The translations under genes and the position numbers were made by a program. Shown here piece by piece: positions 18,761 to 28,798 of a stretch of DNA of 64,000 nt. Every line of letters begins with the position of its first letter. Position 1 is the first letter of the stretch. Source of the stretch: Methanooceanicella nereidis (GTDB taxonomy: Archaea; Halobacteriota; Methanocellia; Methanocellales; Methanocellaceae); the NCBI RefSeq assembly GCF_021023085.1, contig NZ_PGCK01000013.1:1-64000 (forward strand), in the 5' to 3' direction. The notes beneath the pieces were generated by a model. The model made no database searches, had not been told where the DNA came from, and saw only the letters and a list, made by a program, of their open reading frames with translations.

Positions 18761-20230
18761 ATGAGTTCGGTGAAAGTCATATCAAAGAACATACGGTCAC
18801 TTTTTTTCGCCCAAATAGTAACTATGACTGCCGGGATCATAATGACCATGTTCATAGCGAGAACTCTTGGTGACGCTAATTACGGTAAACTTGCTTTTTC
18901 CCAGACGTTTATCAGCCTGTTGATAATATTTGCTGACCTGGGCCTGAATACATTCGCTACAAGGGAGATATCGAGGTATAAAGAACTTACTGACACGTAT
19001 TTTAAAAATATAATGATAATAAAAATAATATTATCGATATTTACGATCATATTAATAGCGTCACTGATCAATTTATTGAATTACCCTGCCGACACCGTCA
19101 CAATAGTATATCTGATCGGCATCTCTATCCTGCTAAATAATTTCTCGCTATTCTTCAGGTCCATATTCAGGGCGTATGATAAAATGGAATATGAAGCCTT
19201 CCTGAATATCACGACCAGTGTCTTTAAGCTGGGACTGGTATTTATCGTATTGCACCAAGGGTATGGACTTATAGAGATCGGATATGCGTTCATAGCGGCA
19301 GAGATCCTCAATTTCGTTCTAAGTTTTATCATATCGATAAAAAAATTTACCAGGCCAAAGCTGGATATTGATGTAAGCATATGGAAGGACATACTGATCC
19401 AGGCGATCCCGTATGGCATCACAGTATTTATCGGGCTAATATACCTGAAGATCGATATAGTGATACTATCGATGATAAAGGGCTATGCCGTTGTCGGCTG
19501 GTATGAAGCATCCTGTACCATCATCTACGCTCTTGTATTTATCCCCACAATATTGAATTATGCCATATTCCCGGTAACGTCAAGGCTTTTCATCACGTCC
19601 AGGGATTCGATGAAGACAGTGACCGAGAGATTATTAAAATACTCTTTTATCATATCCGTACCCATACTTTTTACATTGATCATCTTATCAAGGGACATCA
19701 TATTATTGATATTCGGAGAAAAGTTCGAGAGCTCGATCCTGATACTGCAGATCATGAGCCTGTATATATCGTTCAGGTTCGTGAACTACGTGCTGGGAAA
19801 TACCTTATCGTCCATTAATAAGGAGCCTTCGAGGACATTTTGCGCGTTCATAGTAGCAACGGTCAATATCGCATTAAACGTCATGCTCATCCCGGCATTC
19901 AGCTATACGGGGGCGGCGGTAACTACAGTGGTCACGGAAGCCCTGTTATTTGTCCTGTATTACTATTACAACAATAGACTATTCTATAAGGTGCCGTTAA
20001 AAAGCCTGTTCTTTAAGCCAATTATAGCTTGCTTTTGTACCATGATGATCGTGATCGTTTTTAACTGGCTTAACCCGATCCTGCTGGCCGCGTTAAGCAC
20101 TGCCTGCTTCATAACGGCATTAATTATGACAGGGGCGTTTGACGATTATGATAAAAAGTTAGCTAAGACATTATTTTTGGATAATGATCTTATCGGGAAG
20201 GTGTTTAAAAATGAACGTGCGGGCGATTAG
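18761..20230 (+). CDS. Polysaccharide flippase (Wzx/RfbX-like, MOP superfamily)
   Basis: The 489-residue, about 14-helix membrane protein starts with KVISKNIRSLFFAQIVTMTA and ARTLGDANYGKLAFSQTF. This is the typical N-terminus of oligosaccharide flippases of the MOP superfamily. It should move lipid-linked glycans across the cytoplasmic membrane. Its 3' end overlaps the next gene by 20 bp, and the following pyruvyl transferase overlaps in turn, so the three form one unit. This supports a joint role in building a pyruvylated surface or archaellum glycan. Confidence 0.9.
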   Translation: MSSVKVISKNIRSLFFAQIVTMTAGIIMTMFIARTLGDANYGKLAFSQTFISLLIIFADLGLNTFATREISRYKELTDTYFKNIMIIKIILSIFTIILIASLINLLNYPADTVTIVYLIGISILLNNFSLFFRSIFRAYDKMEYEAFLNITTSVFKLGLVFIVLHQGYGLIEIGYAFIAAEILNFVLSFIISIKKFTRPKLDIDVSIWKDILIQAIPYGITVFIGLIYLKIDIVILSMIKGYAVVGWYEASCTIIYALVFIPTILNYAIFPVTSRLFITSRDSMKTVTERLLKYSFIISVPILFTLIILSRDIILLIFGEKFESSILILQIMSLYISFRFVNYVLGNTLSSINKEPSRTFCAFIVATVNIALNVMLIPAFSYTGAAVTTVVTEALLFVLYYYYNNRLFYKVPLKSLFFKPIIACFCTMMIVIVFNWLNPILLAALSTACFITALIMTGAFDDYDKKLAKTLFLDNDLIGKVFKNERAGD

Positions 20231-21500
20231 GGACGGGAGCTGTACCGGTTGCGGCACATGCGCTGCATTTTGCCATAAAGGTGCTATCCGGCTAAACATA
20301 GACGAGGCCCGGGGAGTGTATTATCCGAACGTATCCGAAAACAGTTGTGATGAATGCGGCATCTGTTTAAAAGTCTGTCCGGGGAACGACGCCGATCTTT
20401 ATTCCCTGAACGAACAGGTATCCGGAAAAAAGCAAATGGACGTATTTATTGGAAACTACCTGAATTGTTATACAGGGTATAGTAATGATGAAAAGACCAG
20501 GAGTGACTCTACATCCGGAGGATTGGTGACCGGGCTGCTGATATACGCCCTGGAGTCAGGTATCATTGACGGGGCGTTGGTGACAAGGATGTCCCGGACA
20601 GACCAGTTAATACCGGAACCTTTCATAGCGAGGACCAAAGAGGATATCATCGATGCTTCAGGGTCAAAATATTGTCCGGTGCCGTTGAACGCCTTGTTAA
20701 AAGAAGTCATCTCATCAAAGAAAGGAGAAAAGTTTGCCGTCGTCGGGCTTCCCTGCCATATTCACGGGATGAAAAAAGCGTCTTCGGTCTTTAAAGAATT
20801 AAATGATAAGATCGTATTGTACATCGGATTATTCTGTAACCATACTCCGAATTTTTTTGCTTTACCATCCATACTGGACAGGATGAACATTAAAAAGGAT
20901 GATATCACAAAAATAAATTATCGTCATAACGGATGGCCCGGTTTCATAACGGTGACTGCGGCAGAAAAGGAGTATAAGATACCTTTTAGTGACGGCTGGA
21001 GTATAATGGGATCCTATTTATTTTATCCTAAAAGATGCTTGCTGTGCAGCGATGGCCTGGCAGAGCTTTCCGACATATCTTTCGGTGATGCTTGGCTACC
21101 GGAGTATATGAAGGATAAAGCAGGAACGTCGATAGCCATAAGCAGAAGCGATAAGGCGGATTATCTGATAAATAAGATGTCAGCTTCAGGAAGGATAACT
21201 ATCGGTCGGATAGATGCCGAAAAAGTCGCCGTATCCCAAAAAATAATGCTTTATTTAAAAAAGAAAAACATAAACTCAAGGATAAGGCTATTAAAAAGTG
21301 ATATGTCCTGCGATAATGTTTTGAGTCCGGGCCCGGTAGACTATGCTTTAGCATTATACCCCGTTATCTGCCATAAGCTTTCGAGAAGAAAATTCACTAA
21401 ATACTTGCCGGTAAAAGCCATAAAAGCCATGGAATATGTCCATCTAAGGCTTTGTAATCTCAGAGCAAGATCGATCCTGCACCATAGGAACGATGATTAA
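20211..21500 (+). CDS. FrhB/FpoF-like iron-sulfur protein of glycan cluster
   Basis: The 429-residue protein has two [4Fe-4S] ferredoxin motifs at the N-terminus (CTGCGTCAAFC about 11-21 and CDECGICLKVC about 44-54). It then has the coenzyme F420 hydrogenase beta-subunit N and C domains (SGGLVTGLLIYAL; VGLPCHIHGMKKA; WPGFITV; DISFGDAW). Such proteins often sit next to polysaccharide pyruvyl transferases, as here. The reaction is not established; reduction of a sugar intermediate with F420H2 is a guess. ATG 20211 has GGAAGGTG upstream and excludes a nine-residue extension. Confidence 0.85.
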   Translation: MNVRAIRDGSCTGCGTCAAFCHKGAIRLNIDEARGVYYPNVSENSCDECGICLKVCPGNDADLYSLNEQVSGKKQMDVFIGNYLNCYTGYSNDEKTRSDSTSGGLVTGLLIYALESGIIDGALVTRMSRTDQLIPEPFIARTKEDIIDASGSKYCPVPLNALLKEVISSKKGEKFAVVGLPCHIHGMKKASSVFKELNDKIVLYIGLFCNHTPNFFALPSILDRMNIKKDDITKINYRHNGWPGFITVTAAEKEYKIPFSDGWSIMGSYLFYPKRCLLCSDGLAELSDISFGDAWLPEYMKDKAGTSIAISRSDKADYLINKMSASGRITIGRIDAEKVAVSQKIMLYLKKKNINSRIRLLKSDMSCDNVLSPGPVDYALALYPVICHKLSRRKFTKYLPVKAIKAMEYVHLRLCNLRARSILHHRNDD

Positions 21501-22779
21501 AATGAAGATAAGTATCATAAATAATTATCCCGGGTTCAATAAAGGTAATGAGGCTCTGTTAAACTCTATCCTCACATCCTTGAATGATAAATTCCCCGAC
21601 GCAGAGTTCAACGTGTATACATATGATCTCGAGTTGAATTATTCTATTAAAAAAGACTATATCAGAGGGATAAAAGTAAATTTCCATAGAGAACTGGGTA
21701 AAATAGGTATTAATAAAAAACTTATCAGGACATTTCTCATCACCGTGTCCCTCTTATTATATAGATTCCCGGGAAATATAAAGATCTTTAACGGAAACGG
21801 TATCAAGGAATTCGCGGATTCCGACCTCGTGATCAGCACCGGGGGAGATGTCCTGACAGAGGATTATGGGCCGCGGTCGCTCTATAGCTGTTATCTAAAC
21901 ATACTTTATGGAAAATTATTAAAAAAGCCCGTGGTCTTATATGCAGAATCGATAGGGCCGTTCCATAATGCTATCAATAGACGGATGTCAAAGATAGTTT
22001 TGAATAAGGCAGACCTGATCACGCTCAGGGAAGAGCTTTCGGAAAAAAACCTGAAGGAGATCGGTGTCAATGACCCGATAATAAAGGTCACGGCAGATTC
22101 CGCGTTTTTACTGGAACCGGCGGACGAGAATAGGATAAAAGAGATACTGAATATTGAAGGGCCCGGCATACATCCCGGACCGATGATAGGATTTTCGGTC
22201 AGCAGTATCATATCGGATTATGGATTTGAGGGTATAGAAAATAAGAGCGAAAAATATGAAATGTACGTGAGAACGATCTCTGAGGCCGTAGATCATATCA
22301 CAGGGAAATATGATGCCACGGTCATCTTCGTTCCCCATGTAATACATCCAAGGCATGATGACAGAAAAGTCGCTAACGATATTAAAAAACATATAAAGGA
22401 CATTTCCGGATGTGTGCTGATCGAAGGCGACTATAAGGCGGAGGAGTTGAAGGGGATCATCGGGAAATGCGATCTTTTTATCGGCTCGCGGATGCACTCG
22501 ACGATCGCCTCTACATCTATGGGAGTCCCGACGATAGCACTGGCATATTCACAAAAGATGCATGGCATTATCGGAAAAATGCTTGGCCAAAAAAAATATG
22601 TCATAGATATAAAAGAATTAGACAAAGATAAGCTGATATCGAAGATAGATGAGGCATGGAGCGATAGGGAGAGCATCAAAAAGGACCTGTCGGCCAGAAT
22701 GGAAGATGTCAAAAACCTGTCAAAACAAAATGCGGAGCTTGTTTACGGCGTTATGGCGAGGCTTAAAAAAGGAATATGA
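21493..22779 (+). CDS. Polysaccharide pyruvyl transferase family protein
   Basis: The 428-residue protein is of the CsaB/WcaK type, which adds pyruvate ketals to sugars from phosphoenolpyruvate. Seen: N-terminal GFNKGNEALLNSILTSL, STGGDVLTEDYG, and the C-terminal FIGSRMHSTIASTSMGVPTIALAYSQKMHG, the most conserved family block (Arg/His active-site region). It overlaps the upstream gene by 8 bp. ATG 21502, three codons in, is an alternative start. Together with the FrhB-like neighbour and the flippase it forms a cohesive three-gene unit. Confidence 0.9.
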   Translation: MIKMKISIINNYPGFNKGNEALLNSILTSLNDKFPDAEFNVYTYDLELNYSIKKDYIRGIKVNFHRELGKIGINKKLIRTFLITVSLLLYRFPGNIKIFNGNGIKEFADSDLVISTGGDVLTEDYGPRSLYSCYLNILYGKLLKKPVVLYAESIGPFHNAINRRMSKIVLNKADLITLREELSEKNLKEIGVNDPIIKVTADSAFLLEPADENRIKEILNIEGPGIHPGPMIGFSVSSIISDYGFEGIENKSEKYEMYVRTISEAVDHITGKYDATVIFVPHVIHPRHDDRKVANDIKKHIKDISGCVLIEGDYKAEELKGIIGKCDLFIGSRMHSTIASTSMGVPTIALAYSQKMHGIIGKMLGQKKYVIDIKELDKDKLISKIDEAWSDRESIKKDLSARMEDVKNLSKQNAELVYGVMARLKKGI

Positions 22780-22796
22780 CCATGTGATCCGGGTAT

Positions 22797-24011
22797 TCAT
22801 CGCATCCGGCATTGACCGATCAGTGATTCAAATATGTCGTTTTGCTTTTTTGCGATAACTTTCCAGTCATAATTTTTTACGACAGATTCCCTGCCGCTTT
22901 CCTTTAATTTTATATTAGAGCGCTCATCGTCCAGCAACTGTATTATCATGTCGGGGAATAGTTCCAGTCCTGCTATCAAAATGTCCTTCCCGTTTTCTAT
23001 TTCCAGTCCGCGTGCGCCGGTCCCGGTAGATATTGTCGGTAGCCCGGCCGAAAGATACTCCAGCACTTTCAGGTTTGTCCCGCCTCCTGTGACCATAGGG
23101 TTTATCGCCATATCAGCAGCCTTAAAGTAGACAGATATATCATCCACTAAACCTGTGAAAGTCACATTATCCGTGTCGTTAAACCGCTCGCCGGCCCTGC
23201 CGACAACTAAAAAGGCGATATCGTCCCTTTTTATTTTTCCGGATATCTTTAAAATTTCCCCTATGGCATCATAGTTGGGGCCGTATGCCGAGCCCGTGAA
23301 TAATATTACCTTTTTATCCGTCAGGCCAAGCCTTTCTTTCGCATCTGCCTTTTCCGAAGATGTTGCCGGATAGAATTTGATCGTATCGACACCGTTCGGG
23401 ATCACATGTATTTTATTTCCATCGATGCCATACGCGCTCATGATCGAATCCTTATCATCCCGTGATACGACAAATATCGCATCGGCATTCTCTACCGCGA
23501 ATTTTTCTTTCCGGTAAATGTTCTTTAAGATCTTTTTGGAAATAAACGAGCCGTCATTTAAAATATCCGAAAAAAGGTTATACTCCACGTTCTGTTCGAC
23601 CAGGACAAGAGGCACGTTTTCAGGACATCTTGAATAGATATGATCAAATTGCCATGGATGCTCGACCTGGATCAGGTCACATTCTTTTATCCACTTATCC
23701 AGGCATCCGTCGCCAAAAAGATTCAATATATCTCCGGCAAATACCGGCGGTGCCGATATTTTTCCTGAGATATAAGAAATAATGACAGATAGAATATTTA
23801 CATATCGATATTCCATGTAATTTTTATTTATAGGGATATTTCGTGACCTTAATCCGGACCTGAGTTCAAATTTGCGTATTCCCTGGGCGAAAAGATAGAC
23901 TTCATTATATTTTGACATCTCTGTGCCTAAGCTAAAAACCCTGAGAGCTCCGCCGCTCTTGGGCGGATATACGCCATATGGCACTACATGGAGGATCTTG
24001 ATGGACATCAC
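22797..24011 (-). CDS. Glycosyltransferase family 4
   Basis: The 404-residue GT-B enzyme has the N-terminal acceptor domain with PPKSGGALRVFSLG. Its C-terminal donor domain has VIPNGVDTIKFYP, ILFTGSAYGPNYD, VGRAG and the GGTNLKVLEYLSAGLPTIST block that binds the nucleotide sugar (E-x7-E-like region with KVLEYL). It is a retaining transferase; the sugar is not predictable. It is convergent with the pyruvyl transferase gene (17 bp) and first in a row of four same-strand glycosyltransferases reading toward it. Confidence 0.9.
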   Translation of the reverse strand: MMSIKILHVVPYGVYPPKSGGALRVFSLGTEMSKYNEVYLFAQGIRKFELRSGLRSRNIPINKNYMEYRYVNILSVIISYISGKISAPPVFAGDILNLFGDGCLDKWIKECDLIQVEHPWQFDHIYSRCPENVPLVLVEQNVEYNLFSDILNDGSFISKKILKNIYRKEKFAVENADAIFVVSRDDKDSIMSAYGIDGNKIHVIPNGVDTIKFYPATSSEKADAKERLGLTDKKVILFTGSAYGPNYDAIGEILKISGKIKRDDIAFLVVGRAGERFNDTDNVTFTGLVDDISVYFKAADMAINPMVTGGGTNLKVLEYLSAGLPTISTGTGARGLEIENGKDILIAGLELFPDMIIQLLDDERSNIKLKESGRESVVKNYDWKVIAKKQNDIFESLIGQCRMR

Positions 24012-24023
24012 CTTTTCATCATC

Positions 24024-25142
24024 TTAAGATATTATCTTTTTATAAATATCCAGGGACATTCCGGAAATCTTTTCCCATGACAGCTCATTTTTCATTTTTT
24101 CATAAGCGTTCTCACCCATCTCCTTTCTGAGACCATCGTCAGTTAATAATCGTATCATTGCACCGGACAGGCATTTTATGTCCTTTGGAGGCACGATGAG
24201 CCCGGTAATGCCATCGTCGACTATCTCCGGCAGCGAGCCCACTCCGGTCACAATTACCGGTTTTTTAAACGCATAGGCAACAGGCACTACTCCGCTCTGC
24301 GTCGCGCTGATGTACGGCAGAACGACGATATCGGATGCGGAAAATAGCTGATTGACTTCGTCATCCGGAATATATTTATTAATGATAAAAAACCGGCCGT
24401 CATCCCTGATCAGCCTCTCGTAAGGCTTCATATTACCTCTCCCGGCGATAACGAAGAGAGCGTCAGGAACAGCTTGGGCCGCCTGTTTTGCGGCATTTAT
24501 AAAATGGTCCAGCCCTTTGTAAGGCTCTATCCTGCCGAAGAACAAAGCTATCTTTTTCGATGCGAACCGGTCGCCCGGGATAGAGCCGGAGCCCTGACCA
24601 TGTTCCGTGAAGAAAGAAAAGCTTCCCATGGGTATGACCTCGATCTTGTTTTCCGGCATCCCTTTACGGACACAAATATCCTTTAGAGAGTTACCATGCA
24701 CGATGACCTTATCCGCCCTGGAAGCGGTGATGTCGTCGGCAAGGGATAGCAAAGGCTTTAAGATCCTTTTTATCAGACGTTCCTCATGAAGCTCCGGATC
24801 GTGCAGAGTGTATACCTGTTTTATGCCACGGTCACAGAATGCGCAAATATATAAATTCATGGGATGGGGCGAGATCATGTGGATGACATCAGGCTTGATA
24901 GCATTGATCGTTTTTATTAGCCGGTATATGGCCGGGAGATCAAACGATGATAAGAACGTCCGGAAGATCCCTGATGCTACAGGTATTCTTAATATATTGA
25001 CAGGCCCCCTGAAATTACCCGCATCGGCATCGTCAGGGATGACCGCGAAGACCTCTCCTGTTAATGATATGCTGGAAGCGTAATGAGACATGTAATGTAG
25101 CATCCCTCCCCGCCCTACGAACGATATCAGCATTATTTTCAA
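24024..25142 (-). CDS. Glycosyltransferase family 4
   Basis: The ~372-residue GT-B enzyme has LISFVGRGGMLHYMSHY at the N-terminus and a donor site with ALFFGRIEPYKGLDHFI, FVIAGRGNM, SDIVVLPY and GVVPVAYAFKKPVIVTGVGSLPEIV, the usual GT4 signature. TTG 25142 is preferred because GGGGTGAT stands four bases upstream. ATG 25133 or GTG 25163 are alternatives. It has 12 bp to the next gene in the row. It likely elongates the surface glycan in the cytoplasm. Confidence 0.9.
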   Translation of the reverse strand: MKIMLISFVGRGGMLHYMSHYASSISLTGEVFAVIPDDADAGNFRGPVNILRIPVASGIFRTFLSSFDLPAIYRLIKTINAIKPDVIHMISPHPMNLYICAFCDRGIKQVYTLHDPELHEERLIKRILKPLLSLADDITASRADKVIVHGNSLKDICVRKGMPENKIEVIPMGSFSFFTEHGQGSGSIPGDRFASKKIALFFGRIEPYKGLDHFINAAKQAAQAVPDALFVIAGRGNMKPYERLIRDDGRFFIINKYIPDDEVNQLFSASDIVVLPYISATQSGVVPVAYAFKKPVIVTGVGSLPEIVDDGITGLIVPPKDIKCLSGAMIRLLTDDGLRKEMGENAYEKMKNELSWEKISGMSLDIYKKIIS

Positions 25143-25200
25143 TGATATCACCCCATTTTTCACATAACTATGATCTATGGACCGGAAATACCGGGCTTTT

Positions 25201-26436
25201 TCAATTAAAGCTCTCCATGATCCTTTTATATTCTCCGCCTATTCGTTCCCAGTCATATTTGCGGGCGGTTTCCAGCGCGTTCTTTGAAAGCAGGGATGCG
25301 AGCCCGTTATCTTTCAATATTGCCACAGCTTTATCCGATATGGAGGCCGGGTCCTTTTCAGGCACCATGAACCCGTTCCACCCGTCGGTGACCGCATCTT
25401 TCATGCCCCCCACGTCCGTGGCTATGACCGGCAGGCCGGAAGCCATGCCTTCAAGTAATGTCACCGGCAGGCCTTCCACATCACCCGAGCCCGTAACGAT
25501 CGAAGGTATCACGAGGATATCGGCCATTTGTAAGTAGTCGGATTTATCCTTCTTGCTTATATAGCCTTTAAAGAATGTCTTATCCTGTATGCCCATTTTT
25601 TTAGCGGCCTTTTCGAGATCTTCCCTCATAGGCCCGTCACCGCAAACGATAAGCGCAGTATCCGGACATCGGGATAGTATACCGGGCATAGCATCGATAA
25701 GATAGGGCAGGCCTTTTTTATCGACCAGCCGCCCTATAAAGAGTATGACGTTTTTATACGATATCCCGTGCCTGATTTTCAACTCCTCCTTGTTATCCAC
25801 GGCCAAGAATTCGCCGGGATATATTCCCATTGGAAGCACACTTACATCCTGAGGAGGATAATTTCGCATATCTCCGGCGAGATCGAGCAGCCTTTTCTTA
25901 ATATGCTCGCTTACGACAGTGACACCGTCGGAGTTCTTAAGTATATATCCGGCTATCGCCTTCTTGAACGGCATTTTTTCAAGAGCGAACAGTCCGGCCC
26001 CGTGTAGCGTCATTAAGTGCCGGGTCTTAAAAAAATGACTGCACAAAGAGCCTGTCAGCCCTCCGGGGATTATCCAGTGAGAGTGTACTATGTCAATATT
26101 TTCCTTTTTTATTATCCTTCCAGCGCAATAAAGGCCTGATAAAAACAATACCGGGACCTGGACCTTCGCGAGCCAGCTCTGTTTAATATTAGGCAGGACA
26201 CCTCCGCCGTATACGAGCCTCTGGTATTTCACCGGAATAAAATACCTGTACCGGTAAACTTTAATTCCCTCCATGACCTCGTATTTTTTCGCCCCCGGAT
26301 GGTGCGGGGCCAGAACAACGATTTCCATGTCGTTCTTTTGAAGCCATTTTGACAGGTCATATACGAACTCGGGCCTTACGTCGCCATTCCATCGCGGGAA
26401 AGTTGTCGTAAGCACCAGCACTTTTTTCGGCATCAT
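25201..26436 (-). CDS. Glycosyltransferase family 4
   Basis: The 411-residue GT-B enzyme has TTTFPRWNGDVRPEFVYDL at the N-terminus, HSHWIIPGGLTG and HGAG acceptor-site loops. The donor motif includes ILFIGRLVDKKGLPYLIDAM, CGDGP and EGLPVTLLEGMASGLPVIATDVGG (E-x7-E). Sequence style resembles archaeal phosphatidylinositol/mannosyl-type GT4 enzymes, but the acceptor is unknown. It lies between two other transferase genes with 58 bp upstream of the next one and 18 bp from the GT2 gene. Confidence 0.92.
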   Translation of the reverse strand: MMPKKVLVLTTTFPRWNGDVRPEFVYDLSKWLQKNDMEIVVLAPHHPGAKKYEVMEGIKVYRYRYFIPVKYQRLVYGGGVLPNIKQSWLAKVQVPVLFLSGLYCAGRIIKKENIDIVHSHWIIPGGLTGSLCSHFFKTRHLMTLHGAGLFALEKMPFKKAIAGYILKNSDGVTVVSEHIKKRLLDLAGDMRNYPPQDVSVLPMGIYPGEFLAVDNKEELKIRHGISYKNVILFIGRLVDKKGLPYLIDAMPGILSRCPDTALIVCGDGPMREDLEKAAKKMGIQDKTFFKGYISKKDKSDYLQMADILVIPSIVTGSGDVEGLPVTLLEGMASGLPVIATDVGGMKDAVTDGWNGFMVPEKDPASISDKAVAILKDNGLASLLSKNALETARKYDWERIGGEYKRIMESFN

Positions 26437-26454
26437 ACCCTCATAATATATAGT

Positions 26455-27396
26455 TCATTCATCATATTCCAGTTTCTTTATCCGGTAAAGGATCTCGTCC
26501 TGCACCTTCTTATGCGATTTCAGCATATCGGCCAGTATGCCCATGACAACGCTCTGGAAGCCGATTATCAATAATAATACTGTCAGTACAGCGGTGGGTA
26601 ATTTTCCAGTGATAATACCCGTATTGAAGAAATATACCAGTACGTTGGCACCTGTGATCAAGCCTGCCAGGAGAAAGCATCCTCCTATGAATAAAAAGGT
26701 CTTAAGAGGCTGATAATCCCTGTATGTGCGTAAGATAGTAGCTCCGGCGCGCTTCGCATACCCGTATATATTCCCTATGAGCCGGGATCTTCCTCCGACC
26801 CGCTTCCTGAAGTTGATAGGCACTTCGACTATGACGGCACCCTGGCTGGCTATCTGCATCAGGGTTTCCTGTACATAAGTATACTCTGACAGCACATTAA
26901 GCTTTAAAGCCATATCCCTGGTAAATGCCCTGAAACCGGTCTGGGCGTCCGATATATAACAACCCGAAAGCTCCCGTGTTATAAGCGTAGCTATATAGTT
27001 GCCCGCCTTTTTATCCAGGGGCATATCCTCTATCGTGCCCTTTGTACGCGACCCGAGCACTACGTCCGCATTGCGATCCAGGATCGGCTTTATCAGTTTC
27101 GGGATCTCCATACCATCGTACTGCCCGTCGGCGTCAGTATTCACGATGATATCCGCGCCCATTGACAGCGCTGTTTCGAGGCCTGCCCGGAATGCCGGCG
27201 CAAGTCCCCTGTTCCTCTTGAACTTTACGATCTTATCTGCCCCGGCTTTCAATGCTTCCCCATAGGTATTATCAGTGGAGCCGTCATCGATAACGACGAC
27301 CTCGACCTTCTCACATGCGTCCCTGGGTATCTCCCTGATGACCGCCCCGATAGTCTGCTCCTCGTTATATGCCGGGATCATGACGACTAATTTCAT
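26455..27396 (-). CDS. GT2 dolichyl-phosphate-sugar synthase-like enzyme
   Basis: The 313-residue GT-A enzyme of the DPM1 type has MIPAYNEEQTIG, VVIDDGSTDNT, NRGLAPAFRAGLE and NTDADGQYDG (DxD), plus an acceptor motif with YISDAQTGFRAF. Two C-terminal membrane helices (about 230-290) follow, as in archaeal Dpm/AglD/AglJ-type enzymes. It probably charges a polyprenyl or dolichyl phosphate with a sugar for the GT-C transferase nearby. It is the first gene of the leftward glycosyltransferase row. Confidence 0.92.
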   Translation of the reverse strand: MKLVVMIPAYNEEQTIGAVIREIPRDACEKVEVVVIDDGSTDNTYGEALKAGADKIVKFKRNRGLAPAFRAGLETALSMGADIIVNTDADGQYDGMEIPKLIKPILDRNADVVLGSRTKGTIEDMPLDKKAGNYIATLITRELSGCYISDAQTGFRAFTRDMALKLNVLSEYTYVQETLMQIASQGAVIVEVPINFRKRVGGRSRLIGNIYGYAKRAGATILRTYRDYQPLKTFLFIGGCFLLAGLITGANVLVYFFNTGIITGKLPTAVLTVLLLIIGFQSVVMGILADMLKSHKKVQDEILYRIKKLEYDE

Positions 27397-28046
27397 TTAT
27401 TCACCTGATATTGCATTTTTATGGATTAGGTTTAGTTAACGGCTAAAAGAATTTTTTGTTACAGGAATCGAATTCGAATTTTAATAGTTCGTCAAGTAAT
27501 ATATCTAATATTCAAAAAACTTATTCATCCATTTTAAACATAAAACAGGATTTTTAAATATTACCAGTCTACTTGCCATATCCTGATGTTTCCCGTAATT
27601 TCGCTTCAATTCGCTTACAATAATGTAATTATAATTAATTATTTAATTATTAGTAAATTAGTTTGAATAATCTCAACTTTATTACAAAAAATATATTTAT
27701 TGTCCTCTTAATTGTAGTATTAATACAACCTTTATGTACGGACATTCGATACAGACGACAAGGTTACCAAATAAACATTGACAATAATTAAAGTTTGCAG
27801 CTGGAGCAGGCGATCATGAAAATCATAGTACCCGTCATCTTAGAAATATCGGAAAATAATTTTTTCGGAAAAGGAACATTTCAGCGTGGTTTGAAAAATA
27901 TAATGACACACATATTTTTCACGGGTACAGTAGACCCTTTTCCAGCCCTGTTTTTAGCTATTCGGAGCCTAACCGATGTTTACGTATGCGGAATACGTGC
28001 ATATCGATCGTCAGGGACCCGCGTTTAAGGATCGAGAGGTAGGACT
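27397..28046. other. Regulatory region ahead of the archaellum motor operon
   Basis: No gene is supported over 650 bp. From 27590 to 27730 the DNA is strongly AT-rich with several TATA-like tracts. The stretch 27780-28040 contains a weak 70-codon open frame with no domain and unconvincing composition. A long leader or promoter array for the motor operon is likely. A GAGAGGTAGG ribosome-binding site ends the region at the flaD/E start. Confidence 0.45.
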
Positions 28047-28766
28047 ATGGACCAGAGCGCTATCAACAAGATCATAATGGATGCAGAAGCGGAAGACCCT
28101 GCCAAGAAACTGGAAAAACTGGAAAAAGAGATGCAAATCCTGAAAGGGTCCATCAAGAAACTTATACTGGACATAAGGGAACAGATGAATAACGCAGATA
28201 ACCCGTTCCTGAACATCCAGCAATTTCAGGCACCTGCTGCCACACCCAGGATCGATGGCGAAAAATTCCTTGAGGACACCGTTAATGACGATGAAGAGAA
28301 GCCGGTAAAAAAATCCGGCGAGATGAACAAAGAGCCATCGACATATGGCTTTGAAGAAGACAGAATGGAGATCGATGAGGAGAGAAAGATGCTCGAAGAT
28401 ATGAGATTTAGACTTCGAGAGGGCGCAGGCCATATATCTTACAAGGGCAGCAAAAAGCTCGATCCGTTCACGATGACAAAGCTCATGGAATGGACAAGGA
28501 CAATGCTGCGCAAGAACGGCCAGGAAAGGTTCAACGAAATGATAGATATGTATGTCCTTGCCGGCTACATTGACGATGATATGAAAAACATCATACAAAA
28601 AGTATCAAAGCTCATGGAGACTGAGCCGCAAAAGGTACCGAAGAAACTTGACATAAAGGAATATGTCAGGGACCTTTATACCCTATATGTCATCCTCAAC
28701 CCGAAGGATACGGAATTTGATTCAAGGATGCTGTCAGTATTATTGAACTCAGAAAATAAGCAGTGA
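28047..28766 (+). CDS. flaD: Archaellum accessory protein FlaC/D/E-like
   Basis: The 239-residue protein has an N-terminal coiled coil (PAKKLEKLEKEMQILKGSIKKL, about 18-40), as in FlaC. A linker and a C-terminal FlaD/E domain follow (KLDPFTMTKLMEWTRTML ... GYIDDDMKNII ... IKEYVRDLYTLYVILNP). It therefore looks like a combined FlaC-D/E protein, the euryarchaeal cytoplasmic ring component that links the motor to chemotaxis input. No separate flaC is present. It is the first gene of the flaD/E-G-F-H-I-J operon, 32 bp from flaG. Confidence 0.85.
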   Translation: MDQSAINKIIMDAEAEDPAKKLEKLEKEMQILKGSIKKLILDIREQMNNADNPFLNIQQFQAPAATPRIDGEKFLEDTVNDDEEKPVKKSGEMNKEPSTYGFEEDRMEIDEERKMLEDMRFRLREGAGHISYKGSKKLDPFTMTKLMEWTRTMLRKNGQERFNEMIDMYVLAGYIDDDMKNIIQKVSKLMETEPQKVPKKLDIKEYVRDLYTLYVILNPKDTEFDSRMLSVLLNSENKQ

Positions 28767-28798
28767 TAAAAAAGTGATAAAAAACAAGGAGAAGGGGA

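Noticed and set aside
27795-28028. 77-codon frame before the archaellum motor operon
   Set aside because: No ribosome-binding site at its TTG start, no recognisable domain and unusual composition. The region is better read as promoter or leader DNA.
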